DNA from: Berkiella sp964606325
Lineage (GTDB): Bacteria > Pseudomonadota > Gammaproteobacteria > Berkiellales > Berkiellaceae
DNA length: 64,000 nucleotides
Direction of reading: 5' to 3'
Assembly (NCBI GenBank): GCA_964606325.1
Contig: CAZSGE010000002.1
Coordinates: 1 to 64,000 of the forward strand
In this document: piece after piece, positions 7,831 through 16,722 of the stretch
How the letters are laid out: every line of letters begins with the position of its first letter
How positions within the stretch are numbered: position 1 is the stretch's first letter
The notes under the pieces: generated by a model
Told to the model about the DNA's origin: nothing
Database searches by the model: none
What the model saw: the letters and a program-made list of their open reading frames with translations, nothing else
Translations under genes and position numbers: made by a program

Positions 7831-7908
7831 CCCTAACCCTCTCCCGCAAGCGGTAGAGGGGATCAGATTCATGGATTTTCACCCTCTACCGCTTGCGGGA
7901 AAGGGTGG
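7831..7908. repeat. Inverted pair of REP-like elements
   Basis: CCCTAACCCTCTCCCGCAAG (from 7831) continuing through GCGGTAGAGGG, and its near reverse complement at 7881-7908 (ACCCTCTACCGCTTGCGGG and onward), form a long hairpin. It shares its core with 754-777. A further short hairpin (TGAGGG/CCCTCA) lies just beyond, near 7943-7957. The element fills most of the gap between the hydrolase promoter region and the murA stop. Confidence 0.8.
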
Positions 7909-7997
7909 ATGAGCGCCTGAGCTTGCGAAGGCCTCATCTGGGTGAGGGCTGCCCTCATCCGTCGCTACACGCAAACTGGAAAATGATCTTCCATATT

Positions 7998-9260
7998 TTA
8001 AACAGCAACTCGCTTGATGGTCGCTCCCAATTGTGCAAGTTTTTCTTCAATGCACTCATAGCCTCTATCGATATGATAAATTCTATCCACCATAGTGGTA
8101 CCTTGCGCAACAAGCCCCGCCAATACCAAGCTTGCAGAAGCTCTTAAATCTGTGGCCATCACAGGTGCTGCCGTTAAATGGGGAACGCCTTCAATAATGG
8201 CTGTATTGCCATTTAATTGGATATTAGCACCCATGCGTCTTAATTCATGCGCATGCATAAAACGATTTTCAAAAACCGTTTCAACTAACGTGCCTTTGCC
8301 AACCGCAACTGTATTCAAGGCCATAAATTGCGCTTGCATATCGGTTGGAAATCCAGGGTAAGGTTCGGTATAAATATCCACGGCTTTAGGACGTTCGCCT
8401 CTCATGTCTAAACTTATCCAATCGTCGCCGGTGGCAATATGTGCGCCCGCTTCTTCTAATTTTAATAATACAGATTCTAAAATGTTACCGCGGGTTGCTT
8501 TGGCAACAATACGCCCACCTGTCATTGCCGCAGCGACCAAGTAGGTGCCGGTCTCAACACGATCAGGTAAAACGGCATACGTTGTGCCCGATAAACTTTT
8601 CACGCCTTCAATGATAATGGTTGATGTGCCATGACCTTGAATATTAGCGCCCATTTGATTCAAGAAATTAGCCAAATCTTGCACTTCAGGTTCGCGCGCT
8701 GCGTTTTCAATAATGGTCGTACCTTTGGCGAGCACAGCTGCCATCATTAAATTTTCGGTACCAGTCACAGAAACAATATCAAATGTCAAGCGAGCACCTT
8801 TTAAGCCATCTTTAGCAACAGCTTGAATGTAACCGCCCTCAACCGTAATGTCTGCACCCATTTTACGCAAGCCATCGACGTGAAAATCAACAGGTCTTGG
8901 TCCAATCGCACAACCACCTGGCAATGAAACTGTGGCCTGACCGTGTTTAGCAAGCAGTGGTCCTAATACCAAAATAGAGGCACGCATGGTACGTACTAAT
9001 TCATAAGGTGCATAAGGTTGATTGACACCTCGGGCTTCCACCTCAATCGTTAAACCTTCTGAAATAGTTAAGTTAGCACCCATCTGACCCAGCAATTTCA
9101 TCATGGTGGTCACATCGTTAAGATGAGGCACATTCTTAATGGTGACGCTTTCATCGGTCAGTAAACAGCCCGCTAAAATAGGCAACACGCTATTTTTAGC
9201 ACCAGATATTCTCACGTCGCCTTGAAGGGGAGCTCCCCCAGTAATTAAGTGCTTATCCAT
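7998..9260 (-). CDS. murA: UDP-N-acetylglucosamine 1-carboxyvinyltransferase MurA
   Basis: A 420-residue enolpyruvyl transferase catalysing the first committed step of peptidoglycan synthesis in the cytoplasm. It begins MDKHLITGGAPLQGDVRISG, with the KNSVLP motif, and has GGCAIGPRPVDFHVDG where the Cys, about residue 115, is the general acid and fosfomycin target. The C-terminal FENRFMHAHELRRMGA is also diagnostic. The Cys is present, so classical fosfomycin sensitivity would be expected at the enzyme level. The gene follows ibaG with a 2-base gap, the standard arrangement at the end of the mla operon. Confidence 0.98.
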   Translation of the reverse strand: MDKHLITGGAPLQGDVRISGAKNSVLPILAGCLLTDESVTIKNVPHLNDVTTMMKLLGQMGANLTISEGLTIEVEARGVNQPYAPYELVRTMRASILVLGPLLAKHGQATVSLPGGCAIGPRPVDFHVDGLRKMGADITVEGGYIQAVAKDGLKGARLTFDIVSVTGTENLMMAAVLAKGTTIIENAAREPEVQDLANFLNQMGANIQGHGTSTIIIEGVKSLSGTTYAVLPDRVETGTYLVAAAMTGGRIVAKATRGNILESVLLKLEEAGAHIATGDDWISLDMRGERPKAVDIYTEPYPGFPTDMQAQFMALNTVAVGKGTLVETVFENRFMHAHELRRMGANIQLNGNTAIIEGVPHLTAAPVMATDLRASASLVLAGLVAQGTTMVDRIYHIDRGYECIEEKLAQLGATIKRVAV

Positions 9261-9262
9261 AA

Positions 9263-9526
9263 TTAAATTTGTTTCTCTTTTTCAAATTCACTAGGGGTTT
9301 TAGCTTTAATACTTAAAGCGTGAATATTACCGTTGTGAATGTTATTTCCTAATGCGCTATAGACTTGTCTTTGACGAGCCAACAACCCCATCCCTTCAAA
9401 CTGCACAGTAATCACCAGTGCTTCAAAATGTCGACCATCTCCGGTCACCGTCACACGTGAGTCTGGTATGTTACTTTCTATCATTTTTTGAATATCTTCT
9501 GGCTGCATACGGCTGTTTATTTCCAT
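9263..9526 (-). CDS. ibaG: BolA-family protein IbaG
   Basis: A small BolA-like protein of 87 residues, or 81 if translation starts at the second Met (MQPEDIQKMIESNIPDS). The class II KH-like fold is seen in VTVTGDGRHFEALVITVQFEG, RQRQVYSALG and the conserved IHALSIKAKTPSEF. The invariant His of BolA proteins is present (RHFEAL and IHALSIK). IbaG partners with monothiol glutaredoxin in Fe-S handling and affects acid response in E. coli. Its position directly before murA matches E. coli. Confidence 0.93.
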   Translation of the reverse strand: MEINSRMQPEDIQKMIESNIPDSRVTVTGDGRHFEALVITVQFEGMGLLARQRQVYSALGNNIHNGNIHALSIKAKTPSEFEKEKQI

Positions 9527-9542
9527 CTGAATTATAACGAGG

Positions 9543-11390
9543 TCATGAACTTAATGCGATGTTTGCATTGCTCTCTTTGAAGCCTTGCTCTTTCACTAAA
9601 TTGTTTAAACAAGCATCTTGCTGCAAAGAGGTTTTATTTATCTTATAAGTTACAAAGCTAAACCTATTAGGTGCGTACGCAATTTTATCAAATGCGCTTG
9701 GGCAAGCAGCGATAACTTCTTGTAAAAGACCAGAGCCTGGACCATCGATGACATTTTCACTGACAGTAAAAACATAGTCTGGGTTTTTTCTTCGAAGCTC
9801 ATCTACTAAGGCCGCTTGGTTATACTTTTCATAGCGCGGGTAATCAGGTGTGGTTAATTGTGTATGTTTATAGAACAAACCATAAATATAGCGAGAAGGA
9901 ACCCACAATAAAGCATTGGCATCTGTATAAACGGTGTTATAGATAAAATCTGCATCTTTACCAAAATAGCGTTGCAAACTTAAGCGCCCGCCTGAATAAA
10001 GGCTTATTCTGCCTTTTTCTACCCATGCGCCTTGCACAAACAACAAGCCGCCCATTATGACGCTAACGCCAACGATGCCAAAGAAGCATTGCTTTTGTCT
10101 TTGTGCAAGCCAATTCCAAAACCGATACCAACCTTCCCAACTTGTCACTTTAGCAGGTAAAGCATAGCCACTTGCCGCAATCACAAAAAAGGCAAAGGCA
10201 ATCAAGTGTTGGCCTAAGCGTAAGTGATAAGCGCCAAATAAAAACCAGCACAACATACTAGGAATCATAAAAAGGATAACCATGTTGCGCAGCGTTCTGT
10301 CGGTTCTACAGCTAATCCACGAAATCAAAAATAAAACAAACAAGAAAGGTTGATGAATAAAATATTTATTGATAGAGAACATTAACTGCGAGAACAAATC
10401 TCTATCTTTAAAGGAAAGCCATATCACACCGTGGTTATGATGAAATTCTCTGCCCTCACCTAATATCCACCATAGTCCGCCCGCAATTAAAAGAACGGAT
10501 AACAAACGGTAAGGCCACTTCGATGTGGTCTTCACAGCAAATGCCAACATCAATGGCAATGAGAATAAAACCCACAATAAAGCAGGTTGTTTCGCATGCG
10601 CGGCAGTGATACCACACAGTGCCGACCATAAAGCCAACATCCAGGGGTTGATATCCAAATGAGGCTTTTGTTGGCTTTGCCAAAACAAAGCAACCGAAAC
10701 CAATAAGCAGCCACTCATCACTGGATCAGCATAGCCATCATCAAAAAATTGCTCGAGTCCAACAAAGGCAAGCACATACAGTAATAAAACGAGATAAGTG
10801 CCTAAATGTGCTGCCATACGTTGGCGATAAGCCATCGCTATGGCGGTGAGCATAGCCCAAGGGAAAATAACCAACGTTGCGCGTACCGGTAACTGTAAAT
10901 CAAGATTGCCAACAATGTGATAACAAAAGGCTAAAATTTTAGGAAAAAGTTGTGGGTAAGGCGCAGCTGTATGAGAAAAATCGATGGGCTCAAGAAAATA
11001 ATGTTGAATCGCCCAAAAGTTCCAACTATAGATCTCATCACCACGTTCAAAAGCATGGGTGCCAAGCTTAATGAAATAAGGAAATAATAAAATGCCATGG
11101 AAAATGTATATAAAAGCATCAATGCTAGACCAAGTAAAAGTGCCTTTTTCAATCACACCTCGAAGACGCCAAATGGCAACCGCGCCTAAACTAAGCGCAA
11201 TACCTGTGGCAATAGGTGTTGTTAATAATCCCGCACCGATAAATAAAGTAGATAATAGGTAGATAACACAAACACTTAAAATCGGAATGGCGAACGCAGT
11301 ACGAGGACTGGTGATAAGTTGCGGAAAAAATGCCAGGGATGGCAAGCTATATACAAAAACCCAAATAAGCAAACAGTAGATAATATACAT
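9543..11390 (-). CDS. Multi-pass membrane protein, glycosyltransferase GT-C-like
   Basis: A 615-residue inner-membrane protein with about a dozen hydrophobic helices over residues 1-460 and a hydrophilic C-terminal region. An acidic loop motif, HAFERGDEIYSWNFWAIQHY about residue 113, resembles the first periplasmic loop of PMT/ArnT-like GT-C transferases, which use polyprenyl-phosphate sugars; FDDGYADPVMSG is a second acidic loop. No closer family is recognised. It sits between mlaB and ibaG, normally adjacent genes, so it is an insertion into a conserved operon and may be cotranscribed. A cell-envelope glycan role is inferred, not shown. Confidence 0.6.
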   Translation of the reverse strand: MYIIYCLLIWVFVYSLPSLAFFPQLITSPRTAFAIPILSVCVIYLLSTLFIGAGLLTTPIATGIALSLGAVAIWRLRGVIEKGTFTWSSIDAFIYIFHGILLFPYFIKLGTHAFERGDEIYSWNFWAIQHYFLEPIDFSHTAAPYPQLFPKILAFCYHIVGNLDLQLPVRATLVIFPWAMLTAIAMAYRQRMAAHLGTYLVLLLYVLAFVGLEQFFDDGYADPVMSGCLLVSVALFWQSQQKPHLDINPWMLALWSALCGITAAHAKQPALLWVLFSLPLMLAFAVKTTSKWPYRLLSVLLIAGGLWWILGEGREFHHNHGVIWLSFKDRDLFSQLMFSINKYFIHQPFLFVLFLISWISCRTDRTLRNMVILFMIPSMLCWFLFGAYHLRLGQHLIAFAFFVIAASGYALPAKVTSWEGWYRFWNWLAQRQKQCFFGIVGVSVIMGGLLFVQGAWVEKGRISLYSGGRLSLQRYFGKDADFIYNTVYTDANALLWVPSRYIYGLFYKHTQLTTPDYPRYEKYNQAALVDELRRKNPDYVFTVSENVIDGPGSGLLQEVIAACPSAFDKIAYAPNRFSFVTYKINKTSLQQDACLNNLVKEQGFKESNANIALSS

Positions 11391-11393
11391 GGC

Positions 11394-11696
11394 TTAAGGT
11401 TCTGCTAATGGTAGAATGTTTTCCAAGCCACTTACCCTACTTATTTGCAACATTTGCTCAGGTAAATGCGAAAAGCGAAGTTGAACTTCTTTTCCTTTGC
11501 CTTCGCGCAGCAAGGCCGTTAAGAAAGCAACACTAGCGCTATCACATCTTGTTATAGCGCTAAAATCGATGTCCATGTGGGTACGAGGCACCAGCAACTT
11601 GCAACATTGTTCTAATGCAGACATCACCGTGTCCTGGGTCAAATCCCCAGTGATATATAAAATATTATCTGTCTTACGAACCGTTACAATATTCAC
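11394..11696 (-). CDS. mlaB: MlaB, STAS-domain subunit of the Mla phospholipid transporter
   Basis: A 100-residue STAS protein (DNILYITGDLTQDTV; MDIDFSAITRCDSASVAFLT; LRFSHLPEQMLQISRVSGL). The sequence CDSASVAFL corresponds to the DSAGLALL loop of MlaB, which binds MlaF and is needed for ABC complex assembly and activity. It overlaps mlaC by 4 bases and closes the mlaFEDCB run. Confidence 0.88.
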   Translation of the reverse strand: MNIVTVRKTDNILYITGDLTQDTVMSALEQCCKLLVPRTHMDIDFSAITRCDSASVAFLTALLREGKGKEVQLRFSHLPEQMLQISRVSGLENILPLAEP

Positions 11697-12310
11697 CGTA
11701 GTGGCTTTTCATTATGTTGGTGTAAACGATCACTGAGAGAATCTAAACCTTTTTGTTGGACTTCTTGGGCAAATTGAGATTGAAATCCTTTTAATAAACT
11801 CACACCTTCGATACTAATATCATAGACCAGCCAGGTGTCGCCTTTCTTTGCCATACGATAGGTCACTTTGATGGCTTCTCTATTGGGCTCACGAATTAAA
11901 CTCGCTACCAAAACACGGTTTTTGCCAGCAATGCCGCCACGGATTGGTAAGTATTCTATCGTTTGATTGTTATAAGCGCGCAACGTGCTCGCATAAGTGC
12001 GCACCAATAAGTCTTTAAATTCCTTACTAAAGCGTTGTCGTTGCCCATCGCTTGCACGATCCCAAGCATTACGGCCTACAACCCAATGCGCCATCGCATC
12101 CCAATCAATATGTGGCACCAAAATTTTATCGATGATGGGATAGATACGATTAGGATTGCTGCGTAGTTCTGCATCATGATTTCGCAACGCAGTAATCATC
12201 TCTTGGGTTACCCGATTTAACATCGTATCAGGTGCTTCAGCAGCGAATGCAGTAAAAGTTAGCATTAACGAAAGCAGCATCACAACAACACGAGAGACTA
12301 TAAAATGCAT
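11693..12310 (-). CDS. mlaC: MlaC, periplasmic phospholipid-binding protein
   Basis: A 205-residue Tol-Tol-Ttg2-type periplasmic shuttle for phospholipids. It has a Sec signal peptide (MHFIVSRVVVMLLSLMLTFT, cut after AFA), then IIDKILVPHIDWDAMAHWVV, QRFSKEFKDLLVRTYAST and VTYRMAKKGDTWLVYDISIE, the standard MlaC blocks. It carries lipid between the outer-membrane MlaA complex and MlaFEDB. It is in operon with mlaD upstream and mlaB downstream. Confidence 0.94.
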   Translation of the reverse strand: MHFIVSRVVVMLLSLMLTFTAFAAEAPDTMLNRVTQEMITALRNHDAELRSNPNRIYPIIDKILVPHIDWDAMAHWVVGRNAWDRASDGQRQRFSKEFKDLLVRTYASTLRAYNNQTIEYLPIRGGIAGKNRVLVASLIREPNREAIKVTYRMAKKGDTWLVYDISIEGVSLLKGFQSQFAQEVQQKGLDSLSDRLHQHNEKPLR

Positions 12311-12337
12311 AATATACCCTTAAATTTACGTAACGGT

Positions 12338-12808
12338 TTACTTTAAACCACTCGCTTGACTGGAGAAAAATTTAGAAACAAGCTCTTCTAATACAACAGC
12401 CTTATTCGTATTTTCTAACGGGATATTGTCTCCAGATTTAAGAAATTCTGTACTAAACCCTGGGCTCAAACCAATATAATTGTCGCCTAATAAACCCGAG
12501 GTTAGTATGCTTGCCGTTGTGTCATCGGGTAAGTTGCTCACGGATTTATCAATAATGAGCGTTACCACAGCGACATATTTTTCGTCATTAAAATCAATCG
12601 AAACAACACGGCCAATCGGCACGCCAGCAATACTTACTCGCGCTCTTGGTTTTAATCCACCCACATTTTCAAATTCTGCTTTGAGTGGGTAACCATCCGT
12701 GACGTATATTTCACTGAGCCCACTGACCTTGATTGCCATCATCATAAAGGCAGCAATGCCTAACAGAAAAAATAAACCAACGGCTATTTCAATGGTCCGC
12801 TTTTGCAT
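12338..12808 (-). CDS. mlaD: MlaD, MCE-domain subunit of the Mla transporter
   Basis: A 156-residue single-span protein. A TM helix at residues 8-28 (IAVGLFFLLGIAAFMMMAIK) is followed by one MCE domain (YPLKAEFENVGGLKPRARVS; VSIAGVPIGRV; TASILTSGLLGDNYIGLSPG). MlaD forms a hexameric ring that conducts lipids. The start codon abuts the stop of mlaE with a 1-base overlap. Confidence 0.95.
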   Translation of the reverse strand: MQKRTIEIAVGLFFLLGIAAFMMMAIKVSGLSEIYVTDGYPLKAEFENVGGLKPRARVSIAGVPIGRVVSIDFNDEKYVAVVTLIIDKSVSNLPDDTTASILTSGLLGDNYIGLSPGFSTEFLKSGDNIPLENTNKAVVLEELVSKFFSSQASGLK

Positions 12809-13593
12809 TATCCCACTCCTCCAAACATCATTGCTGTTAGCAAGAAATCAAGACCTAATATTGCCAACGATGAAAACACCACGGTTCGAGTTGTGGCACG
12901 ACTTATCCCTTCAGAAGTTGGCTGGCACACATATCCTTGATATACCGATATCCATGTGACCACTGTACCAAAAACAATACTTTTAATAATGCCATTCAAA
13001 ATATCATCATGAAAATTAACTGAGGATCGCATATTAGACCAAAAGGCGCCATTATCAACCCCTAGCCATTGTACACCAACCATGTGCCCGCCATAGATAG
13101 CAACACAACTAAATATTAATGCAAGAATAGGCAACGAAATTTGTCCTGCCCAAAAACGGGGAGCAACAATCCGACGCAGGGGATCAACCCCTAACATTTC
13201 CATGCTAGATAACTGCTCTGTTGCTTTCATTAAACCAATTTCAGCTGTTAACGCGGATCCCGCTCTTCCTGCAAATAATAAAGCACCTACTACAGGTCCC
13301 AGTTCGCGGACTAAGCTCAAGGCAATTAATTGTCCTAATGCCTGCTCGGCACCAAATTTAACTAAAATGGTGTAACCCTGAAATCCTAGGACCATACCGA
13401 TAAAAAGACCGGATACGACCATGATGATCATGGACATGACCCCAACACTGAAAATTTGGGGAATAAGTAATCTAAAGCTTTTTCCAAAGGTGGGACGTCC
13501 AATAAGCGCTTGGCCCAAGAAAAATACTGTGGTTCCTGACACGCTTAAAAAACTTAACACACGATGCCCAATGGCTTGAACGCTATCTATCAA
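12808..13593 (-). CDS. mlaE: MlaE, permease subunit of the Mla transporter
   Basis: A 261-residue MlaE/YrbE permease with about five membrane segments. Diagnostic blocks are VSGLFIGMVLGFQGYTILVK, LVRELGPVVGALLFAGRAGS, and EIGLMKATEQLSSMEMLGVD. It pairs with the ATPase MlaF, whose stop lies 3 bases upstream. The complex maintains outer-membrane lipid asymmetry. Confidence 0.96.
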   Translation of the reverse strand: MIDSVQAIGHRVLSFLSVSGTTVFFLGQALIGRPTFGKSFRLLIPQIFSVGVMSMIIMVVSGLFIGMVLGFQGYTILVKFGAEQALGQLIALSLVRELGPVVGALLFAGRAGSALTAEIGLMKATEQLSSMEMLGVDPLRRIVAPRFWAGQISLPILALIFSCVAIYGGHMVGVQWLGVDNGAFWSNMRSSVNFHDDILNGIIKSIVFGTVVTWISVYQGYVCQPTSEGISRATTRTVVFSSLAILGLDFLLTAMMFGGVG

Positions 13594-13596
13594 GCT

Positions 13597-14412
13597 CTAT
13601 CCTCCAATGAGATCAGTCTGGTAATTTTGCGCAGGATAATGAAAGGGTACAGGACCATCAGGAAAACCATGCATAAATTGTTGCACCCATTCTGAAGGAT
13701 GTTGTTTTATTTCTTCTGGCGTCCCATGGCCTACCACTTTACCTTGCGCGATAACGTAGATGTAATCTGCAATACTGGCTGTTTCAACCACATCATGAGA
13801 AACAATGATGCTTGTTAAGCCAAGTGCATCATTGAGCAAACGAATGAGTTTCACTAATACGCCCATCGAGATAGGATCTTGGCCGGCAAAAGGTTCATCA
13901 TACATAATGAGTGTGGGGTCCAGGGCAATCGTTCGTGCTAATGCGGCGCGACGCTGCATACCACCTGACAATTCACTGGGCATCATGTCTCTGGCGCCAC
14001 GTAACCCTACGGCATTGAGTTTCATTAATACAATGTCGTGAATCAACTCATTAGATAAATTGGTATGTTCCCTCAAGGGGAAGGCCACATTTTCAAAGAC
14101 AGTTAAATCTGAAAACAGAGCGCCACTTTGAAACAACATGCCCATTTGCCGGCGAGCGCGATAAAGACTGGCCCTATTCAAGGTAGGAATATTTTCGCCA
14201 TTCACAAGGATGGTCCCGGTATCAGGGAGAAGTTGCCCGCCAATTAATCGCAACAGCGTTGTTTTGCCACTGCCGCTGGGTCCCATAATGGCAGTTACCT
14301 TTCCTAAAGGTACATCAATGTCCACATTATCAAAAATGATACGACGATGGCTGTTGTTTCCCCAACCAAACGTAAGTCCCCGAATTTCTACTGTATTTTG
14401 CAAAGCTTTCAT
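13597..14412 (-). CDS. mlaF: MlaF, ATPase subunit of the Mla transporter
   Basis: A 271-residue ABC ATPase: Walker A GPSGSGKTTLL, Q-loop MGMLFQSGALFSDLTVFENV, signature LSGGMQRRAALARTI, Walker B LIMYDEPFAGQDPI and the switch SHDVVETASIADY. The best relatives are MlaF/Ttg2A. It is the first gene of the operon mlaFEDCB, followed by the GT-C-like gene, ibaG and murA. The 228-base divergent region to kdsD holds the promoters; a TATAAT at 14467-14462 on the minus strand may belong to this gene. Confidence 0.96.
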   Translation of the reverse strand: MKALQNTVEIRGLTFGWGNNSHRRIIFDNVDIDVPLGKVTAIMGPSGSGKTTLLRLIGGQLLPDTGTILVNGENIPTLNRASLYRARRQMGMLFQSGALFSDLTVFENVAFPLREHTNLSNELIHDIVLMKLNAVGLRGARDMMPSELSGGMQRRAALARTIALDPTLIMYDEPFAGQDPISMGVLVKLIRLLNDALGLTSIIVSHDVVETASIADYIYVIAQGKVVGHGTPEEIKQHPSEWVQQFMHGFPDGPVPFHYPAQNYQTDLIGG

Positions 14413-14593
14413 AGCTCGTTTTTTCTCAAGCGCTCATTTTCTTGTGTTTGAATACTATATAATTATATGCGGCATATTATTCTAGCACAGCCCAAACATA
14501 ATTATTCTGAAAAAAATTCTCTTCTTAGTCCTGTCCTGGGGTAGGAGATGATACTATTAGTTTATTTTTGGTCAACAAATGCTATATTTCCAA

Positions 14594-14622
14594 TTGGCAA
14601 CCAATATGTTTGTAAGTAAACT
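14594..14622 (+). promoter_or_regulatory. Probable kdsD operon promoter
   Basis: TTGGCA (14594-14599), a 17-base spacer and TAAACT (14617-14622) match sigma-70 boxes at 5/6 and 4/6. A start near 14629 would leave a very short leader before kdsD. It would drive kdsD-lptC-lptA-lptB and possibly beyond. Confidence 0.4.
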
Positions 14623-14640
14623 AAGAAATAAGAATAAGGC

Positions 14641-15639
14641 ATGATGGCGGAACTGCTCTCCTTAGAAGAAAAAATTATCCACCAAGGCAAGAAAGTTATC
14701 GAACTAGAAGCTCAAGCTATCTCTGCTCTCATTTCGCGTATCGATAAACATTTTACCCAAGCTTGTCATCTGTTGCTCTCATGCGTTTCGCGCAAGGGTC
14801 GTATTGTGGTTATCGGGATGGGAAAGTCAGGTCACATAGGGCGCAAAATTGCCGCTACGCTCTCCAGTACCGGGAGCCCAGCTATTTTTGTTCATCCGGC
14901 TGAAGCAAGCCATGGCGATATGGGCATGATCACAGAAAATGATGTTGTCATCGCTATTTCCAACTCGGGTGAAACAGAGGAAATATTAACCATCTTACCT
15001 TTAATCAAACGATTAGGTGTTCCGCTGATTAGTTTCACCGGCAACCCACGCTCCGCTTTGGCAAAATTCGCTTCTGTGAATATTGATATCAGTGTCGAAA
15101 AAGAAGCTTGTGCCTTAGGTTTAGCGCCCACGAGCAGCACCACTGCCACCTTAGTCATGGGAGATGCGATTGCGATTGCGCTTTTAGATGCACGTGGTTT
15201 TAGCAGCGATGATTTTGCACTCTCGCATCCTGGTGGCAAATTAGGACGTCGTTTGTTACTAAAAATTGATGACATTATGCACACCGGTGAAAATATCCCT
15301 TTTGTCAAAGATACAGCAACCGTCAAAGAAGCCTTAATGGAAATGACGCGCTGCCGATTAGGTATGACTGCCATTTTAGATGAGGCTGATACTTTAGTGG
15401 GGTTGTTCACCGATGGTGACTTGCGCCGCGCCTTTGAAAATAATATCGATTTACATAAAACCAATATTACCTGTGTCATGACACGGGGCGGCAAAGTAGT
15501 TGAAAAAGGGATCTTGGCAGCAGAAGCCTTGCGTATTATGGAAACCCATAAAATAAATGGGCTTTTTGTCGTAGATAAACAACGTCGCTTACTCGGTGCA
15601 TTGAATATGCATGATCTATTAAGACAGGGAGTGCTCTAG
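14641..15639 (+). CDS. kdsD: Arabinose-5-phosphate isomerase KdsD
   Basis: A 332-residue enzyme converting ribulose-5-P to arabinose-5-P, the first step of KDO synthesis for LPS. The N-terminal SIS domain has VIGMGKSGHIGRKIAATLSS and FVHPAEASHGDMGMI, and LSHPGGKLGRRLL links to two CBS domains (MTRCRLGMTAILDEADTLVG; LRIMETHKINGLFVVDKQRR). A second ATG at 14644 is the more likely start by spacing from AAGG. The kdsC phosphatase gene usually found next is missing; lptC follows directly, overlapping by one base. Confidence 0.96.
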   Translation: MMAELLSLEEKIIHQGKKVIELEAQAISALISRIDKHFTQACHLLLSCVSRKGRIVVIGMGKSGHIGRKIAATLSSTGSPAIFVHPAEASHGDMGMITENDVVIAISNSGETEEILTILPLIKRLGVPLISFTGNPRSALAKFASVNIDISVEKEACALGLAPTSSTTATLVMGDAIAIALLDARGFSSDDFALSHPGGKLGRRLLLKIDDIMHTGENIPFVKDTATVKEALMEMTRCRLGMTAILDEADTLVGLFTDGDLRRAFENNIDLHKTNITCVMTRGGKVVEKGILAAEALRIMETHKINGLFVVDKQRRLLGALNMHDLLRQGVL

Positions 15640-16238
15640 TGCAAAATCTTCTGATGAAGATTTCTTTGCGCACTTATACGGTTGTATTTTTGATACTCAC
15701 CAGTGCTTTTATTTTTTTCTCTTATCAAAAAACAGCCTCAACGACTTATGTTCCACAAGCCCAAGTGAAGATCATTGACCAAGCCTTAAAAGGTGTCAAA
15801 GCGACTCGCTTTGATGAAAACGGAAATATTATTCAAATCCTGGGCATGACCTCATGGCAACATCTTCAAGGAGATCTCCAAAGCGCACTTGTCAACCCAC
15901 ACTTGATTATCTATCAACCCAATGGTGAACATTGGGATATCCGTGCCAAAGAGGGACAAAGTAAACAAACGCAAGTGCACGGCAAAATTGAAGCCCTCAC
16001 ACTCTCAAATGATGTTGTTGTGACGAGACTTAATCCAAAACAAGATTCAACGTGGGCATTAAAAACCAAACAATTGGTTGTTCAGCCACAACTTTCTCTT
16101 GCAACCACACAAGAAAATGTATTGATTGAAGGACAAGACACGCAGATTGAGGCCAAAGGCATGCGGGCCAATTTAAAAGAACATACCATCCAACTACTTG
16201 ACGATGTGAAATCACATTATGTTGCACCCAAAGTTTAA
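15639..16238 (+). CDS. lptC: LptC, LPS export bitopic protein
   Basis: A 199-residue protein with one N-terminal TM helix (YTVVFLILTSAFIFFSYQ) and a periplasmic OstA-like domain (KATRFDENGNIIQILGMTSW; NEHWDIRAKEG-like strand; EDTQIEAKGMRANL-like strand). LptC links the LptBFG transporter to the LptA bridge. The GTG start at 15639 overlaps the kdsD stop and has AGGGAG 7 bases upstream; an internal ATG at 15654 has no such site. Overlap with lptA is 20 bases. Confidence 0.9.
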   Translation: MQNLLMKISLRTYTVVFLILTSAFIFFSYQKTASTTYVPQAQVKIIDQALKGVKATRFDENGNIIQILGMTSWQHLQGDLQSALVNPHLIIYQPNGEHWDIRAKEGQSKQTQVHGKIEALTLSNDVVVTRLNPKQDSTWALKTKQLVVQPQLSLATTQENVLIEGQDTQIEAKGMRANLKEHTIQLLDDVKSHYVAPKV

Positions 16239-16722
16239 CTTAACATTATTGCTGTTCTTGATGACAACGCCTGTATTAGCGTTGACAACGCCGCGCTTAA
16301 ATACGCAAACACCAATACAAATTCAATCTGATGTCGCTTCTTTTGAGCAACGCTCGCAACTTGCCACGCATGAAGGCAATGTGGTGATGACGCAAGGAGC
16401 CAATATTTTGCACTCAGATAAATTGACGGTTAAAAAAGACAAAGGGCAACTGACCGTGATTAAAGCCACGGGAAACCCAGCAACATTCACAGGAACTTTT
16501 GAAAATGATCCTAAACCCGTGCTTGCCACGGCCAAAATTATTTATTATTATCCAGATAAACAACTAATTGTGCTCGAAGGTATGGCAACCTTGGACCACC
16601 ATGAAGACAAATTCAAAGGTCCTATGTTAAGCTATCAAATCGACAAACAGGTAGTTTCTGCACAGAAGCAAAGTAATGAGCGGCCAACTATCACCATTCA
16701 TCCTCGCGTTAGTAAAAAATGA
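16219..16722 (+). CDS. lptA: LptA, periplasmic LPS-bridge protein
   Basis: A 167-residue OstA-like protein with a signal peptide (LTLLLFLMTTPVLA) and beta-jellyroll repeats: PIQIQSDVASFEQRSQLATH, EGNVVMTQGANILHSDKLTV, LEGMATLDHHEDKFKGPM. It polymerises to bridge LptC and LptD across the periplasm. It overlaps lptC upstream and lptB downstream (4 bases), so translation is coupled through lptCAB. Confidence 0.94.
   Translation: MLHPKFNLTLLLFLMTTPVLALTTPRLNTQTPIQIQSDVASFEQRSQLATHEGNVVMTQGANILHSDKLTVKKDKGQLTVIKATGNPATFTGTFENDPKPVLATAKIIYYYPDKQLIVLEGMATLDHHEDKFKGPMLSYQIDKQVVSAQKQSNERPTITIHPRVSKK

Noticed and set aside
14892..15494. A 200-codon frame antisense to kdsD
   Set aside because: Length alone is suggestive, but kdsD is intact on the other strand and the antisense translation has no domain and unusual composition.
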